Below are positions 33,557 through 41,674 of a DNA stretch of 61,344 bases, one piece after another. How positions within the stretch are numbered: position 1 is the stretch's first letter; each line of letters starts with the position of its first letter. A program made the position numbers and the translations under genes. The DNA is taken from the NCBI GenBank assembly GCA_902778585.1, contig CACYYD010000010.1, positions 1 through 61,344 on the forward strand, read 5' to 3'. The notes beneath the pieces were generated by a model, which worked only from the letters and a program-made list of their open reading frames with translations, made no database searches and was not told the DNA's origin. Source of the DNA: an uncultured Eubacteriales bacterium (GTDB lineage: Bacteria; Bacillota; Clostridia; Peptostreptococcales; Anaerovoracaceae).

Positions 33557-34552
33557 TTAAATAGACTTTGCTATGAGTCCCAATATCTCATATGCGGTGG
33601 CAGATGTGCCCTCAGGCAGTCTGTCCTGCAGCCCGTGTATCTCGGCTGCGTCATACCTGCAGCCTTCGACGAGCTTCTCTACAGTCCCGAATACCTCTGT
33701 TTCGAGCGAATCAGAGTATATTTTGCAGCTCTCGATGTATTCGCCCCTCATCGCGAGCTGTATCTCAACACCGCCCCATTCGAAGCGGTGATCGATGATC
33801 TTTGTAAAAGGTATTTTGGTGCCGAGGCGCCACTCCTCGGAAGCATATTTGTCGAGCAGTTCCTCCGGTATCTTTGGCAGAGCTTCCTCTGCCGCTTCAC
33901 AGCCGTACTCCCTTGCTGCGGCTTTCACCATTGCTTCCTGCATCGCCGCGATCAGGTCCTTCGTATCCGCGCTCCGCAGAGGCTCATCAAGATGGTCTCT
34001 CAGATTGGTCACTCTCGATCTTACCGAAGCGACCCCCTTCGATCTCAGCTTTGCCTCGGAAACGTTCAGATACTTTGAAAGATCGTCAGCGCAGACGTCC
34101 ATCATTATAGTCCCGTGGTGGTAATTGTATCCCCCTGACGAGTAATACGCATGTCCCGAAAACTTGCGCTCTGTCACTGTCAGGTCGTTTCTGCCCGTCT
34201 TTGACGCGTTTATTCCCAGAAGTCTGCACGCATGAAGTATTACGTCAGTCTGCCTCGAGATGTCAAAGAGCCCGTCACGGGCGATAAACGTGAAGTTGAG
34301 ATTCCCCATGTCGTGGTAAACGGCTCCTCCGCCCGACATCCTGCGGGCAAGGCTTATACCGTCGCGCTTTATTTTCTCAACGTCGCATTCACGCCACGGA
34401 TTCTGGTTGCGGCCGATGACCACGGTGTGGGCATTCTGCCACAGAAAGAGCGTCATCACGCCGTCTTCCGCGTTCATCGTAAGGTATTCCTCTGCCGCAA
34501 GGTTCACATAGGGATCCGTGCAGCCGGTCCTTATAACTCTAAGCCTGGACAT
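33557..34552 (-). CDS. lplA: Lipoate-protein ligase
   Basis: A 331-aa LplA-type ligase that activates lipoate and attaches it to lipoyl domains such as GcvH. Seen: NLAAEEYL, ARRMSGGGAVYHDMGNLNF, TGRNDLTV, KFSGHAYY, and the catalytic Lys in KLRSKGVASVRSRVTNL. ATG 34552 was chosen over 34582 (AGGAGAAGG close upstream); it overlaps the end of the preceding gene by 14 bp, suggesting coupling. Confidence 0.93.
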   Translation of the reverse strand: MSRLRVIRTGCTDPYVNLAAEEYLTMNAEDGVMTLFLWQNAHTVVIGRNQNPWRECDVEKIKRDGISLARRMSGGGAVYHDMGNLNFTFIARDGLFDISRQTDVILHACRLLGINASKTGRNDLTVTERKFSGHAYYSSGGYNYHHGTIMMDVCADDLSKYLNVSEAKLRSKGVASVRSRVTNLRDHLDEPLRSADTKDLIAAMQEAMVKAAAREYGCEAAEEALPKIPEELLDKYASEEWRLGTKIPFTKIIDHRFEWGGVEIQLAMRGEYIESCKIYSDSLETEVFGTVEKLVEGCRYDAAEIHGLQDRLPEGTSATAYEILGLIAKSI

Positions 34553-35183
34553 CTCCTTCTCCTTCAGGCGCCGCTTCTTCAAGCGCGTCCTCGGTCAACT
34601 GCTGGCTTTCCTCTCTCTCCTCGATCACCTGCTCCTCCTCAGGGCTCAGCTCTTCGCTGCTGTTTCCTTCCGGGTTTGTAAGTGTCGAAGGGTCAATAGG
34701 ATCCGGACGCGGTTCATCCGTCCTGAAGAACGTTCCGTAATATGAGTCACCGCGCCTTATGTTTCCGTTTTTGTCTACGATGATGTCACCCATCCACTCG
34801 GTCTCTATCACACCGTTTCTGTAATCCCATCTGGTGATCTTGTCGTCATATACGGAATCTTCGGCATCGTAGTCATAGCCGTATTCTTCGGCATATTCAC
34901 GGTCGTAATGCGAAAACTCAAGATATGTCAGCGTGATGGTGTCACCCTCGATGTAAATATCTTCGTAGTCCTGCTCAATGGCATATCTGCCCTGCATCGC
35001 AGCGCGCATCTCTTCTACCGAACCGAAAGTCGTCCTTTCGGTATGGACTATAATGAAATTGATCGCGAAAGATATTACCGCAACAGCAGCAACAGCCGCG
35101 AGGATATAAAGTATCCTGCGGTTCTTGCGTCTTATATGCCATTCCTTCGCCCATGCGGCCGCATCTCTTCTGTCCTGATCCAT
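34539..35183 (-). CDS. Membrane-anchored acidic protein of unknown function
   Basis: About 214 aa from ATG 35183 (a TTG at 35216 in frame is less likely). A basic N-terminus is followed by a single membrane helix (ILYILAAVAAVAVISFAINFII) and an extracytoplasmic part with Tyr/Asp-rich stretches and a Glu-rich, Pro-containing tail. No family was recognised. It directly precedes lplA with overlapping ends, though no functional link is evident. Confidence 0.65.
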   Translation of the reverse strand: MDQDRRDAAAWAKEWHIRRKNRRILYILAAVAAVAVISFAINFIIVHTERTTFGSVEEMRAAMQGRYAIEQDYEDIYIEGDTITLTYLEFSHYDREYAEEYGYDYDAEDSVYDDKITRWDYRNGVIETEWMGDIIVDKNGNIRRGDSYYGTFFRTDEPRPDPIDPSTLTNPEGNSSEELSPEEEQVIEEREESQQLTEDALEEAAPEGEGDVQA

Positions 35184-35210
35184 TTTATCCTGATCCAATC
35201 CAATTCTCAG

Positions 35211-35242
35211 AAACAAAGGTCGGCACTTAAGTGTCGACCTTC
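35211..35242 (-). terminator. Terminator of the DUF937 gene
   Basis: Minus strand: AAGGTCGACACTTAAGTGCCGACCTT (one mismatch), then TGTTT. Confidence 0.65.
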
Positions 35243-35267
35243 ATTAACGTATTTCAAGCGTCCTGCT

Positions 35268-35786
35268 TTACTTCATCAGCATTCCGAGGATGTTTACTAC
35301 GTCCTTTGCATCTACTCCGTCGAGGAGTCCGCCGACTACGCTCATCATGTCGCCGGAGCTGCTCTTAGCTGTCTCTTTCTTTGCTGTCTTACCCATCTTG
35401 GACATCAGGATAGGTGCCAGAATAGCCATGAGCTTCAGGATCGTCTTCTTGTCAAGGCCGCTCTTCTTCTTGGCCTTTGCAGCTACTTCTTCCTGCTGTG
35501 CTCCGCCCAGAAGGTGATTAACGATCTTTGCACCGTCTTCCATGTCTACGTTCTTTACGGCTTTCTTGAGATCGTCTGTGTCATCTGCACTGTGATCCAT
35601 CAGAGCCTTGAGGAATCCCGGCTGAGTCTCCTTGTTGCTCATCTGTCCCTGCATTCCCTTGAGAAGCATAGGCATAACAGTTTCGATCGCGGTTTCAGCA
35701 GTCTTCTCATCGACGCCGAGCATTCCGCTTACCTGCTCAAGAGCTCCGCTCTTAAGAGCCATTTCCATTACACTTGTCATATCCAT
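35268..35786 (-). CDS. DUF937 (YidB-like) protein
   Basis: A 172-aa Ala/Met/Lys-rich helical protein. The pattern LGVDEKTAETAIETVMPMLLKGM, then DDLKKAVKNVDMEDGAKIVNHLLGG, is that of DUF937/YidB. The C-terminal SVVGGLLDGVDAKDVVNILGML repeats the helical motif. Cytoplasmic; function unknown. Confidence 0.8.
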   Translation of the reverse strand: MDMTSVMEMALKSGALEQVSGMLGVDEKTAETAIETVMPMLLKGMQGQMSNKETQPGFLKALMDHSADDTDDLKKAVKNVDMEDGAKIVNHLLGGAQQEEVAAKAKKKSGLDKKTILKLMAILAPILMSKMGKTAKKETAKSSSGDMMSVVGGLLDGVDAKDVVNILGMLMK

Positions 35787-35897
35787 GGTCCAGTCCTCCT
35801 TGAACTATACACCGTACCCGCAGAACGCGGTTTTCATCTTTTTGTTACCCCTAAATTTTACTTGTTTGAAGCATTATGTGTCAATAAAAAGCGGTTC

Positions 35898-36353
35898 TTA
35901 CAGCACCTTGACTCCGCATTCACGCTCCATTATTTTTGCGAACGATCTGATGCATGTGTGCACGATCCCGGTGCAGTAAGTCTTGCGTTCAGGATCGGTG
36001 AACTCGTAGTCTGCAATGAGCTCAGGGCATATGCTGCTGACATAATCCTTCGCTACATCCTCATTGAGCTCTCTTACGAGATCGATGCACTTTCTGAATG
36101 CCGGGTCGCCCTTTACTGTGCGGCCGAACACCTTGCCGAGGCACATCGTTGCGCCTGCTACTGCCCCGCATACGTTGCCTCCGTCTCCGAAGCCGTACGG
36201 GAAGCCCGTTGAAAGAGCGATCGCTTCTTCTCCGATGCCGAGCTCATAATGCCTGTTCAGGACCTCGAGCACGGACTCGGAACACATGAATCCCGTTGTG
36301 AAGTTTTCAGTTGCATCAGCGAGCATTTTTTCCATGCTTACTTCTTTTACCAT
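35898..36353 (-). CDS. C_GCAxxG_C_C family redox-type protein
   Basis: A 151-aa protein of the C_GCAxxG_C_C family. The conserved cysteines are visible: Cys23 in GFMCSESV, CGAVAGATMCLG, SSICPEL, and YCTGIVHTCIR. Members are thought to bind a metal or cofactor and are often linked to redox reactions in anaerobes. Good GGAGG site before ATG 36353. Followed closely upstream by a flavin reductase-like gene (21 bp gap), so a redox pair is plausible. Confidence 0.88.
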   Translation of the reverse strand: MVKEVSMEKMLADATENFTTGFMCSESVLEVLNRHYELGIGEEAIALSTGFPYGFGDGGNVCGAVAGATMCLGKVFGRTVKGDPAFRKCIDLVRELNEDVAKDYVSSICPELIADYEFTDPERKTYCTGIVHTCIRSFAKIMERECGVKVL

Positions 36354-36374
36354 TTTGTTACCTCCGTTGACTCC

Positions 36375-36983
36375 TTATCTTTTTCTGCTCTTTCTCTTTT
36401 CGGCAGCCTTGCGCTTTGCCGTCTTCGGCTTCATGATGCTGAATCCGAAGAATCCGATCTCTTCAGGCCTGAGCCTGTAATACTTTCCGTGAGTGAAAGC
36501 CACAAGATCCATGGCACCGAAGTCGTATGCGCCTTTTTCATCAACAAATCTGTCATCTATATGCACGGCAGTTATCTCTGCCATGAACATGTCGTGTGAA
36601 CCGAGTCTCACCACATCCTTCACCTTGCACTCGATGTTTACCGGAGACTCCGCGATAAGCGGCACCGCAACGGTATCGCCCTTTTCCTTTGTGAGCCCCT
36701 GGGACTCAAACTTGTCGATATCCCGTCCGGAGCGCACTCCGCAGAAGTCCGTGGCTTTCGCGAGGTCTGCCGATACCAGGTTGATGACGAACTCGCTGCT
36801 CTTTTCTATTATATCGTGCGAGTGCCTTTTTGGCTGCACGGATATGTATGTCATCGGCGGATTTGAATTGATTATTCCCGTCCACGCTACGGTCAGGATA
36901 TTGGATTCCTCCATAGTCCCGCAGCTTACCATCACCGTCGGCAGCGGCGCCAGAAGAGGTCCGGGAGTCGAGTTTACCTTCAT
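36375..36983 (-). CDS. Flavin reductase-like FMN-binding protein
   Basis: A 202-aa split-barrel FMN-binding domain protein (STPGPLLAPLPTVMVSCGTMEESNILTVAWTG, then NPPMTYISVQPKRHSH and FVINLVSADLAKATDFCGVRSGRDIDKF). Members use FMN for electron transfer or as flavin reductases. It has a basic C-terminal tail (KRKAAEKRKSRKR). It sits between prmA and the C_GCAxxG gene on the same strand. Confidence 0.9.
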   Translation of the reverse strand: MKVNSTPGPLLAPLPTVMVSCGTMEESNILTVAWTGIINSNPPMTYISVQPKRHSHDIIEKSSEFVINLVSADLAKATDFCGVRSGRDIDKFESQGLTKEKGDTVAVPLIAESPVNIECKVKDVVRLGSHDMFMAEITAVHIDDRFVDEKGAYDFGAMDLVAFTHGKYYRLRPEEIGFFGFSIMKPKTAKRKAAEKRKSRKR

Positions 36984-36989
36984 CCTCTT

Positions 36990-37964
36990 TTACCTCCTTG
37001 CCACTATGGCCCGCCATTCTCCGTCAGCAAGCACTTCTGTTATTTCGAAGCCTGCGTCAGCAATGGCCTTCTTTACTGCTTCTTCCTTTATATCCAGTAT
37101 GCCCGATGTTATGTAAATGCCTCCCGGTCTTATCTGTGAAGCAGCGGCAGGCGAGAGCATCATCACGAGGTCAGCCATAAGGTTGGCAACTATGATGTCT
37201 GCCTCATAGTCCACGCCGTCGATCAGGTTGCCCTTTTCTATCCTTATCCTGTCAGTCATCCCGTTTTTCACGATGTTCTCGTTCGATACGCGGACAGCCT
37301 CTTCATCTATATCTATACCGAAGGCTTCATCAGCTCCGAGCAGCACCGCTGCCATCGCGAGTATGCCCGTGCCGGTTCCCACGTCGAGGACCTTTATCCC
37401 TTGCCTGCGTCCGGAATCCGCCAGCACTTTTTCGAGAGCCTTTATGCACATCGACGTGGTCTCATGCAGTCCGCTTCCGAATGCCATGCCGGGATCCATC
37501 TCTATGACAAGATCTCCGGGAGCAGGAGAGTAGTCCTCCCAGCCCGGCTTTACTACTATGCGCTCACCTATCCTTGTCGGCCTGAAGTGCTCCTGCCACC
37601 TGTACAGCCACTCGCTGTCATCACCCGTCAAGGACGATCCATAGCTGAGCTCCGCGCCGCTGTCCCGGCAGAAAGAGTCCAGTGTATCCTGAGCTACCCT
37701 GAGCTGCCCAAGGCCCTCTTCATCGTCAGTGAAGAACAGCGTGATCGTGACATCTCCGCGCGAAAGCGCTTCAGCATCGGCAGCTTTCTGAGCGATCTCT
37801 TCATTTATATAGTCGTACTTGTAGAGATCCTTATGCTCAGCGATATCGAGGGCATCCAGCGGATCATCTATCTGCATGGACGTGAAGCCGGCCTCAATCA
37901 GAACAGCCTGCACGGCCTCTGCATCTCTATGGTTTGTATTGATCTTCAGTTCTGTGTATTTCAT
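36990..37964 (-). CDS. prmA: Ribosomal protein L11 methyltransferase
   Basis: SAM-dependent methyltransferase that trimethylates L11, 324 aa. The N-terminal ferredoxin-like substrate domain is followed by the Rossmann domain with VLDVGTGTGILAMAAVLLGA and VANLMADLV (NPP-like loop). ATG 37964 is preferred over 37985 because the family begins MKYTELKI. No Shine-Dalgarno sequence is present; an extended -10 (TGCTATACT) ends 9 nt upstream, so a leaderless transcript is likely. Confidence 0.94.
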   Translation of the reverse strand: MKYTELKINTNHRDAEAVQAVLIEAGFTSMQIDDPLDALDIAEHKDLYKYDYINEEIAQKAADAEALSRGDVTITLFFTDDEEGLGQLRVAQDTLDSFCRDSGAELSYGSSLTGDDSEWLYRWQEHFRPTRIGERIVVKPGWEDYSPAPGDLVIEMDPGMAFGSGLHETTSMCIKALEKVLADSGRRQGIKVLDVGTGTGILAMAAVLLGADEAFGIDIDEEAVRVSNENIVKNGMTDRIRIEKGNLIDGVDYEADIIVANLMADLVMMLSPAAASQIRPGGIYITSGILDIKEEAVKKAIADAGFEITEVLADGEWRAIVARR

Positions 37965-37973
37965 AGCATGTTC

Positions 37974-37979
37974 AGTATA
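37974..37979 (-). promoter_or_regulatory. Extended -10 promoter directly before prmA
   Basis: TGCTATACT on the minus strand (hexamer at 37974-37979), nine bases from the ATG at 37964. Confidence 0.55.
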
Positions 37980-38161
37980 GCACATATTCTTTTGGCGATA
38001 CGATACCCGTACGTATATCGAATGGCAAATGCAGTGTTGACCTCAGTATGATCGCAGCTGAGAGCATGCAGCAGTCAGTTTGCGTATAAAAACAGGGCCG
38101 CTCAGATGAGCGGTCCCTGCGTCTTTCATAGATCCGTTATTTCCCGTGCTGTTTCCGGGGC

Positions 38162-39496
38162 TTATGCAAGAGTGATCTTCATGAATTTCTTCTTGCCCTT
38201 CTGGAGAACGAGCTCGCCGTCCTTGAAGTCGGCCTCTGTGACGGAGTATCTCTTGTCGGTGATCTGCTCGCCGTTGATTCTCGCACCGCCGCCCTGGATA
38301 GTTCTGTAAGCTTCGGATGTCGATGGCTCAAGACCTGCTTCCTTCAGGAGTGCTGCGAGACCCATTCCTTCGCCTGCGAAAAGCGATGCCTCGAATGCCT
38401 TTGTAGGCATGTTATCGGACACTCCGCTGCCAGCGAATACCGCGCGGCTTGCCTCGAGAGCCTTCTGAGCCTTCTCTTCACCATGAACCAGCTTGGTTAC
38501 CTCGAACGCGAGGATCTCCTTAGCCTTGTTGATCTCGGCTCCCTCGAGAGCGGAGAGTCTGTTTACTTCTTCCATAGGCAGGAAGGTGAGCATGCGCAGG
38601 CATGTATTGACGTCTGCGTCATCAACGTTTCTCCAGTACTGGAAGAAGTCGTATACAGGGGTCTTTCTCTCATCGAGCCAGAGAGCGCCGCCTACTGTCT
38701 TGCCCATCTTCTGGCCGTCGCTCTTCAGAAGCAGCGAAACTGTAAGTCCGTAAACCTCATCGCCGCTCAGCTTTCTGGTGAGGTCAACTCCGCCGATGAT
38801 GTTCGACCACTGGTCGTTTCCGCCCAGCTGAGCCATCAGGCCAAAGTCTCTGTGCATGACATAGAAGTCATAGCTCTGAAGGAGCATGTATGAGAATTCG
38901 AAGAATGTGAGCCCTGTATCTCTCTCCATGCGGGTCTTGAAGCAGTCAGCACGCAGCATCGTATTGACGTTGAACTGCGAACCGATGTATCTCGCGAACT
39001 CGGTGAACTTGCATGGTCTGATCCACTCAGCATTGTTTACACTTACTGCCTTGCCCGGAATCGGCTCTCTGTTCTGGTGGCCAGGGTGGTATACGCCTTC
39101 GTTGCCCTCGTATTTCCATTCATCATCGAAATCGATATATTTATCGAAGAGCTTCTTGAACTGTCTGCAGTTCTCATCGATAGTGTCGATAGTCATTACC
39201 TGACGCATGTCAGCCTTGCCCGAAGGGTCACCGATCTCGCCGGTACCGCCGCCAAGCAGGAACACAGGAGTGTGTCCGTACTTCTGCATATACATCATGG
39301 TGATCATCGGAATGAAATGTCCGATATGCAGGCAGTCAGCAGTCGGGTCGAAGCCGATGTAGAATTTGATCTTCTCCTTGCCGAGCAGTTCTCTGAACTT
39401 CTCAGGATTGGTGCACTGCGCCACAAGACCTCTTTCTACGAGCACATCATAGACGTTCGTGTGCTTGCTTACATTGTCAGGAATAAGTGAACTCAT
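38162..39496 (-). CDS. tyrS: Tyrosyl-tRNA synthetase
   Basis: Class I synthetase, 444 aa, charging tRNA-Tyr. HIGH motif in FDPTADCLHIGHFIPM, KMSKS variant KMGKT, tyrosine-binding region (QSYDFYVMHRDFGLMAQLGGNDQW), and a C-terminal S4-like RNA-binding domain. Strong ribosome site (AGAAGGAG). Expression is very probably controlled by a tyrosine-rich leader peptide and attenuator directly upstream. Confidence 0.97.
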   Translation of the reverse strand: MSSLIPDNVSKHTNVYDVLVERGLVAQCTNPEKFRELLGKEKIKFYIGFDPTADCLHIGHFIPMITMMYMQKYGHTPVFLLGGGTGEIGDPSGKADMRQVMTIDTIDENCRQFKKLFDKYIDFDDEWKYEGNEGVYHPGHQNREPIPGKAVSVNNAEWIRPCKFTEFARYIGSQFNVNTMLRADCFKTRMERDTGLTFFEFSYMLLQSYDFYVMHRDFGLMAQLGGNDQWSNIIGGVDLTRKLSGDEVYGLTVSLLLKSDGQKMGKTVGGALWLDERKTPVYDFFQYWRNVDDADVNTCLRMLTFLPMEEVNRLSALEGAEINKAKEILAFEVTKLVHGEEKAQKALEASRAVFAGSGVSDNMPTKAFEASLFAGEGMGLAALLKEAGLEPSTSEAYRTIQGGGARINGEQITDKRYSVTEADFKDGELVLQKGKKKFMKITLA

Positions 39497-39524
39497 CGTT
39501 TTTCTCCTTCTGTAGATATCCTCT

Positions 39525-39557
39525 AAAAAACGGCTTCGCAGTCATGCCGCGAAGCCG
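39525..39557 (-). terminator. Attenuator terminator in the tyrS leader
   Basis: Minus strand: CGGCTTCGC-GGCATGACT-GCGAAGCCG (39531-39557) followed by six T, about 28 bp before tyrS. Its 5' arm (TTCGCGGC, 39546-39553) can instead pair with GCTGCGAA at 39587-39594. Confidence 0.85.
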
Positions 39558-39586
39558 AATGTACCAATTTATATGGGCCGTGTCGA

Positions 39587-39643
39587 TTCGCAGCAAAATC
39601 AGTCTTCGTAATACGAAGTTTCGTTGTAATAATAGATTGCTGC
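39587..39643 (-). promoter_or_regulatory. Alternative pairing segments of the tyrS attenuator
   Basis: Segment 1, GCAGCAA (39637-39643), lies just before the Tyr codons and pairs with segment 2, TTGCTGC (39590-39596). Segment 2 (GCTGCGAA, 39587-39594) can also pair with the terminator's 5' arm. The two structures exclude each other. A small hairpin, CTTCGT-ATT-ACGAAG, holds the last two Tyr codons. Confidence 0.65.
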
Positions 39644-39664
39644 TACGATTCCGAATCCGGTCAT
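39599..39664 (-). CDS. Tyrosine-rich leader peptide of tyrS (21 aa)
   Basis: The ORF reads ATG ACC GGA TTC GGA ATC GTA GCA GCA ATC TAT TAT TAC AAC GAA ACT TCG TAT TAC GAA GAC TGA. Five of 21 residues are tyrosine, in runs of three and two. A GAAAGGA site lies about 11 nt upstream. It lies between a consensus promoter and the intrinsic terminator before tyrS. The peptide is presumably only a sensor: ribosomes stalled at Tyr codons would favour read-through into tyrS. Confidence 0.75.
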   Translation of the reverse strand: MTGFGIVAAIYYYNETSYYED

Positions 39665-39693
39665 TTCATGAAATTCCTTTCACATACGGTAAA

Positions 39694-39722
39694 AATATAC
39701 CACTCCCGTCTTTTGCTGTCAA
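39694..39722 (-). promoter_or_regulatory. Promoter of the tyrS leader
   Basis: Minus strand: -35 TTGACA (39717-39722), 17-nt spacer, -10 TATATT (39694-39699). The predicted leader is about 190 nt. Confidence 0.8.
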
Positions 39723-39752
39723 ACCATTAAAAACGCAGGACTGCGGCGTCTG

Positions 39753-40703
39753 TTATAAGTACAGACGGCTGATCAGCATGATCCACAGCGGCAGCGCTAT
39801 GACAGACAGCAAGGTGCTGACCGCCACTGCTTCGGCCATCAGCTGTGAGTTTTTCCCCTCCTGCGCCGCTACGGCTACGCCTATCACCGCCGACGGGAAA
39901 CACACTGCCAGCAGCGAAGTGAGCTTGACTACCGGATCCACCGGGAAAGGAGTAAGTATCAGCAAGGCTATCGCCGGCATCAGTATCAACTTTACCGCCG
40001 ATGTTATAAGGAGGTCCTTATCTGAGAGAAGGCTCCCGAAGTCGGTTCCTCCAAGCTGGACTCCTACCAGTATCATCGACAGAGGTATCGTTGCATCGCC
40101 CAAAGGTTCAACTATGCCCATTACGTATTCCGGCAGATGGAGCCCGGCAAACAGCATGATGGCAGCAACGACCGTAGCAATAGAAGTCGGATTTACCAGA
40201 GGGCTCAGTTTCTCGCGAAGGCTCTTTGAAGACCTTTTGCCCTCCCTGTGGTGCAGCTGCGAGAGACTCACTACAAACAGATACGTATTATTAACGATAG
40301 TCTGTATAGCAAGATAGTAAAATACAAGCTTGCCAAACACCGCGCTTGCTATAGGAAGTCCCATAAATCCCGAATTGCAGCCTGTCATCGCAGAAGCCAG
40401 GACGTTCCTGTCCTGCTGCTCCTTATCCGGAAACACCCTGTCGGATATAAAGGTCGTCAGGACTGCAGTCACTATATATATAACTGCGCCAAGGGCCAGT
40501 ACGAGTATCGTGTTTCTGTACATGCTGCCGTTGATTTCCTGCCCTGTTATGGAGCTGATCATCAGGCACGGCACGGTTATTCCCATAACAAGACTGATAA
40601 AGTGCTTCACGGATTCCTCCGGAAGCACCTTAAGTCTGTTTGCGATAAATCCAACACCAATATATATGAATACTACCAGCACTTTGCTGAAAATCAGAAG
40701 CAT
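39753..40703 (-). CDS. AEC-family (auxin efflux carrier type) transporter
   Basis: A 316-aa, ten-helix transporter of the AEC family. Seen: LLIFSKVLVVFIYIGVGFIANRL at the N-terminus, MTGCNSGFMGLPIASAVFG (cross-over motif) and LGDATIPLSMILVGVQLGG. Start taken at ATG 40703; the frame extends upstream into the aldolase gene. Bacterial members carry malate, malonate and other carboxylates, which fits an acid-sugar cluster. Last gene of that cluster. Confidence 0.85.
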   Translation of the reverse strand: MLLIFSKVLVVFIYIGVGFIANRLKVLPEESVKHFISLVMGITVPCLMISSITGQEINGSMYRNTILVLALGAVIYIVTAVLTTFISDRVFPDKEQQDRNVLASAMTGCNSGFMGLPIASAVFGKLVFYYLAIQTIVNNTYLFVVSLSQLHHREGKRSSKSLREKLSPLVNPTSIATVVAAIMLFAGLHLPEYVMGIVEPLGDATIPLSMILVGVQLGGTDFGSLLSDKDLLITSAVKLILMPAIALLILTPFPVDPVVKLTSLLAVCFPSAVIGVAVAAQEGKNSQLMAEAVAVSTLLSVIALPLWIMLISRLYL

Positions 40704-40731
40704 AGTTGATGTCCCAACACTTTCTGTAAAA

Positions 40732-41568
40732 CTATAGACCGCGGAAAACTTTGATATGTCTGAGCGCATTCTCATACATGCCCTGTGTCATAGCCGTGTT
40801 CAGCTCAAAGTATGTATGCTTGCCATCAGCTGCGAGATATTCTGTCGCGAATTTTACCACATTATTGAAGCTTGCGGTACCAATGTTTATCTTGGCTATG
40901 CCGAGCGAGATCGCCTTGCGGAAGTCATTGTCGGAGATCCCGCTTCCGCCGTGGAGCACCAGAGGTACTCCGGCCTTCTGATTGATCTGCTCGAGTATGT
41001 CGAACGCCAGCACAGGAGCTGTAGGATAATCGCCGTGAGCGTTGCCGATAGCTACCGCGAGACAGGCGATGCCTGTTCTTTCACAAAACTCATGCGCTTT
41101 ATCAGGATTTGTGCAGAGGATGCCGTGATCTGACAGACCGTCTTCGCTTCCGCCGACAAGGCCGAGCTCGCCTTCTACAACTGCGCCGTATTCGTTTGCA
41201 AGCTCCACGATCTTACGGGTACCGGCGATATTCTCCTCGAACGGAAGAGTCGATCCGTCATACATGACCGACGTGAAGCCGAGGTCGAGCGCCTTTTTGA
41301 TCACATCATATGTGCTGCTGTGGTCCAAGCTGACCGCAACAGGAAGCCTTGATTCTTTTGCCGCCTGCACCATTCCCGGTCCGATAAGTTCGAGCGGAGA
41401 ATACTTGAGCAGTCTTTCAGCTATCTGGATGATCACAGGAGTTTCGAGTTCCTCCGCAGCGCGCAGAGCTCCGCGCACCATCTCGAGGCTTCCGACGTTG
41501 AATGCCGGGATGCAGGTCCCCTTTTCCCAGGCTTCATCTACGAGTTGTTTCATTGTTACAAGAGCCAT
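40732..41568 (-). CDS. Class II fructose/tagatose-bisphosphate aldolase
   Basis: Zinc-dependent ketose-bisphosphate aldolase, 278 aa. Zinc and catalytic signatures: AVSLDHSSTYD, MYDGSTLPFEENIAGTRKIV, EGELGLVGG, IGNAHGDYP, and PLVLHGGSGI. It condenses or cleaves DHAP plus an aldehyde. ATG 41568 has AGGAGGG upstream. In this operon DHAP is the expected product of the tetronate-phosphate dehydrogenase, so the enzyme could channel it into central metabolism. Confidence 0.93.
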   Translation of the reverse strand: MALVTMKQLVDEAWEKGTCIPAFNVGSLEMVRGALRAAEELETPVIIQIAERLLKYSPLELIGPGMVQAAKESRLPVAVSLDHSSTYDVIKKALDLGFTSVMYDGSTLPFEENIAGTRKIVELANEYGAVVEGELGLVGGSEDGLSDHGILCTNPDKAHEFCERTGIACLAVAIGNAHGDYPTAPVLAFDILEQINQKAGVPLVLHGGSGISDNDFRKAISLGIAKINIGTASFNNVVKFATEYLAADGKHTYFELNTAMTQGMYENALRHIKVFRGL

Positions 41569-41594
41569 AAGACCCTCCTTTTGTTTCATTGAAC

Positions 41595-41623
41595 ATGTGC
41601 GCGGCAATGACTGCCGCGCACAT
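41595..41623. repeat. Intercistronic hairpin
   Basis: ATGTGCGCGGCA/TGCCGCGCACAT between the GntP and aldolase genes. There is no U-run on the minus strand, so it is more likely an mRNA-stabilising or processing element than a terminator. Confidence 0.5.
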
Positions 41624-41674
41624 ATGTGTTTTCCGATATACTGCGCTTAGCCGGCTTCGGCAGCGCGTAAATGA

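Noticed and set aside
39497..39690. T-box riboswitch upstream of tyrS
   Set aside because: Only a weak TGGTAC is seen before the terminator; the GGGTGG part of the T-box, the AGUA bulge and a specifier stem are not apparent, whereas a Tyr-rich ORF with alternative pairings explains the leader.
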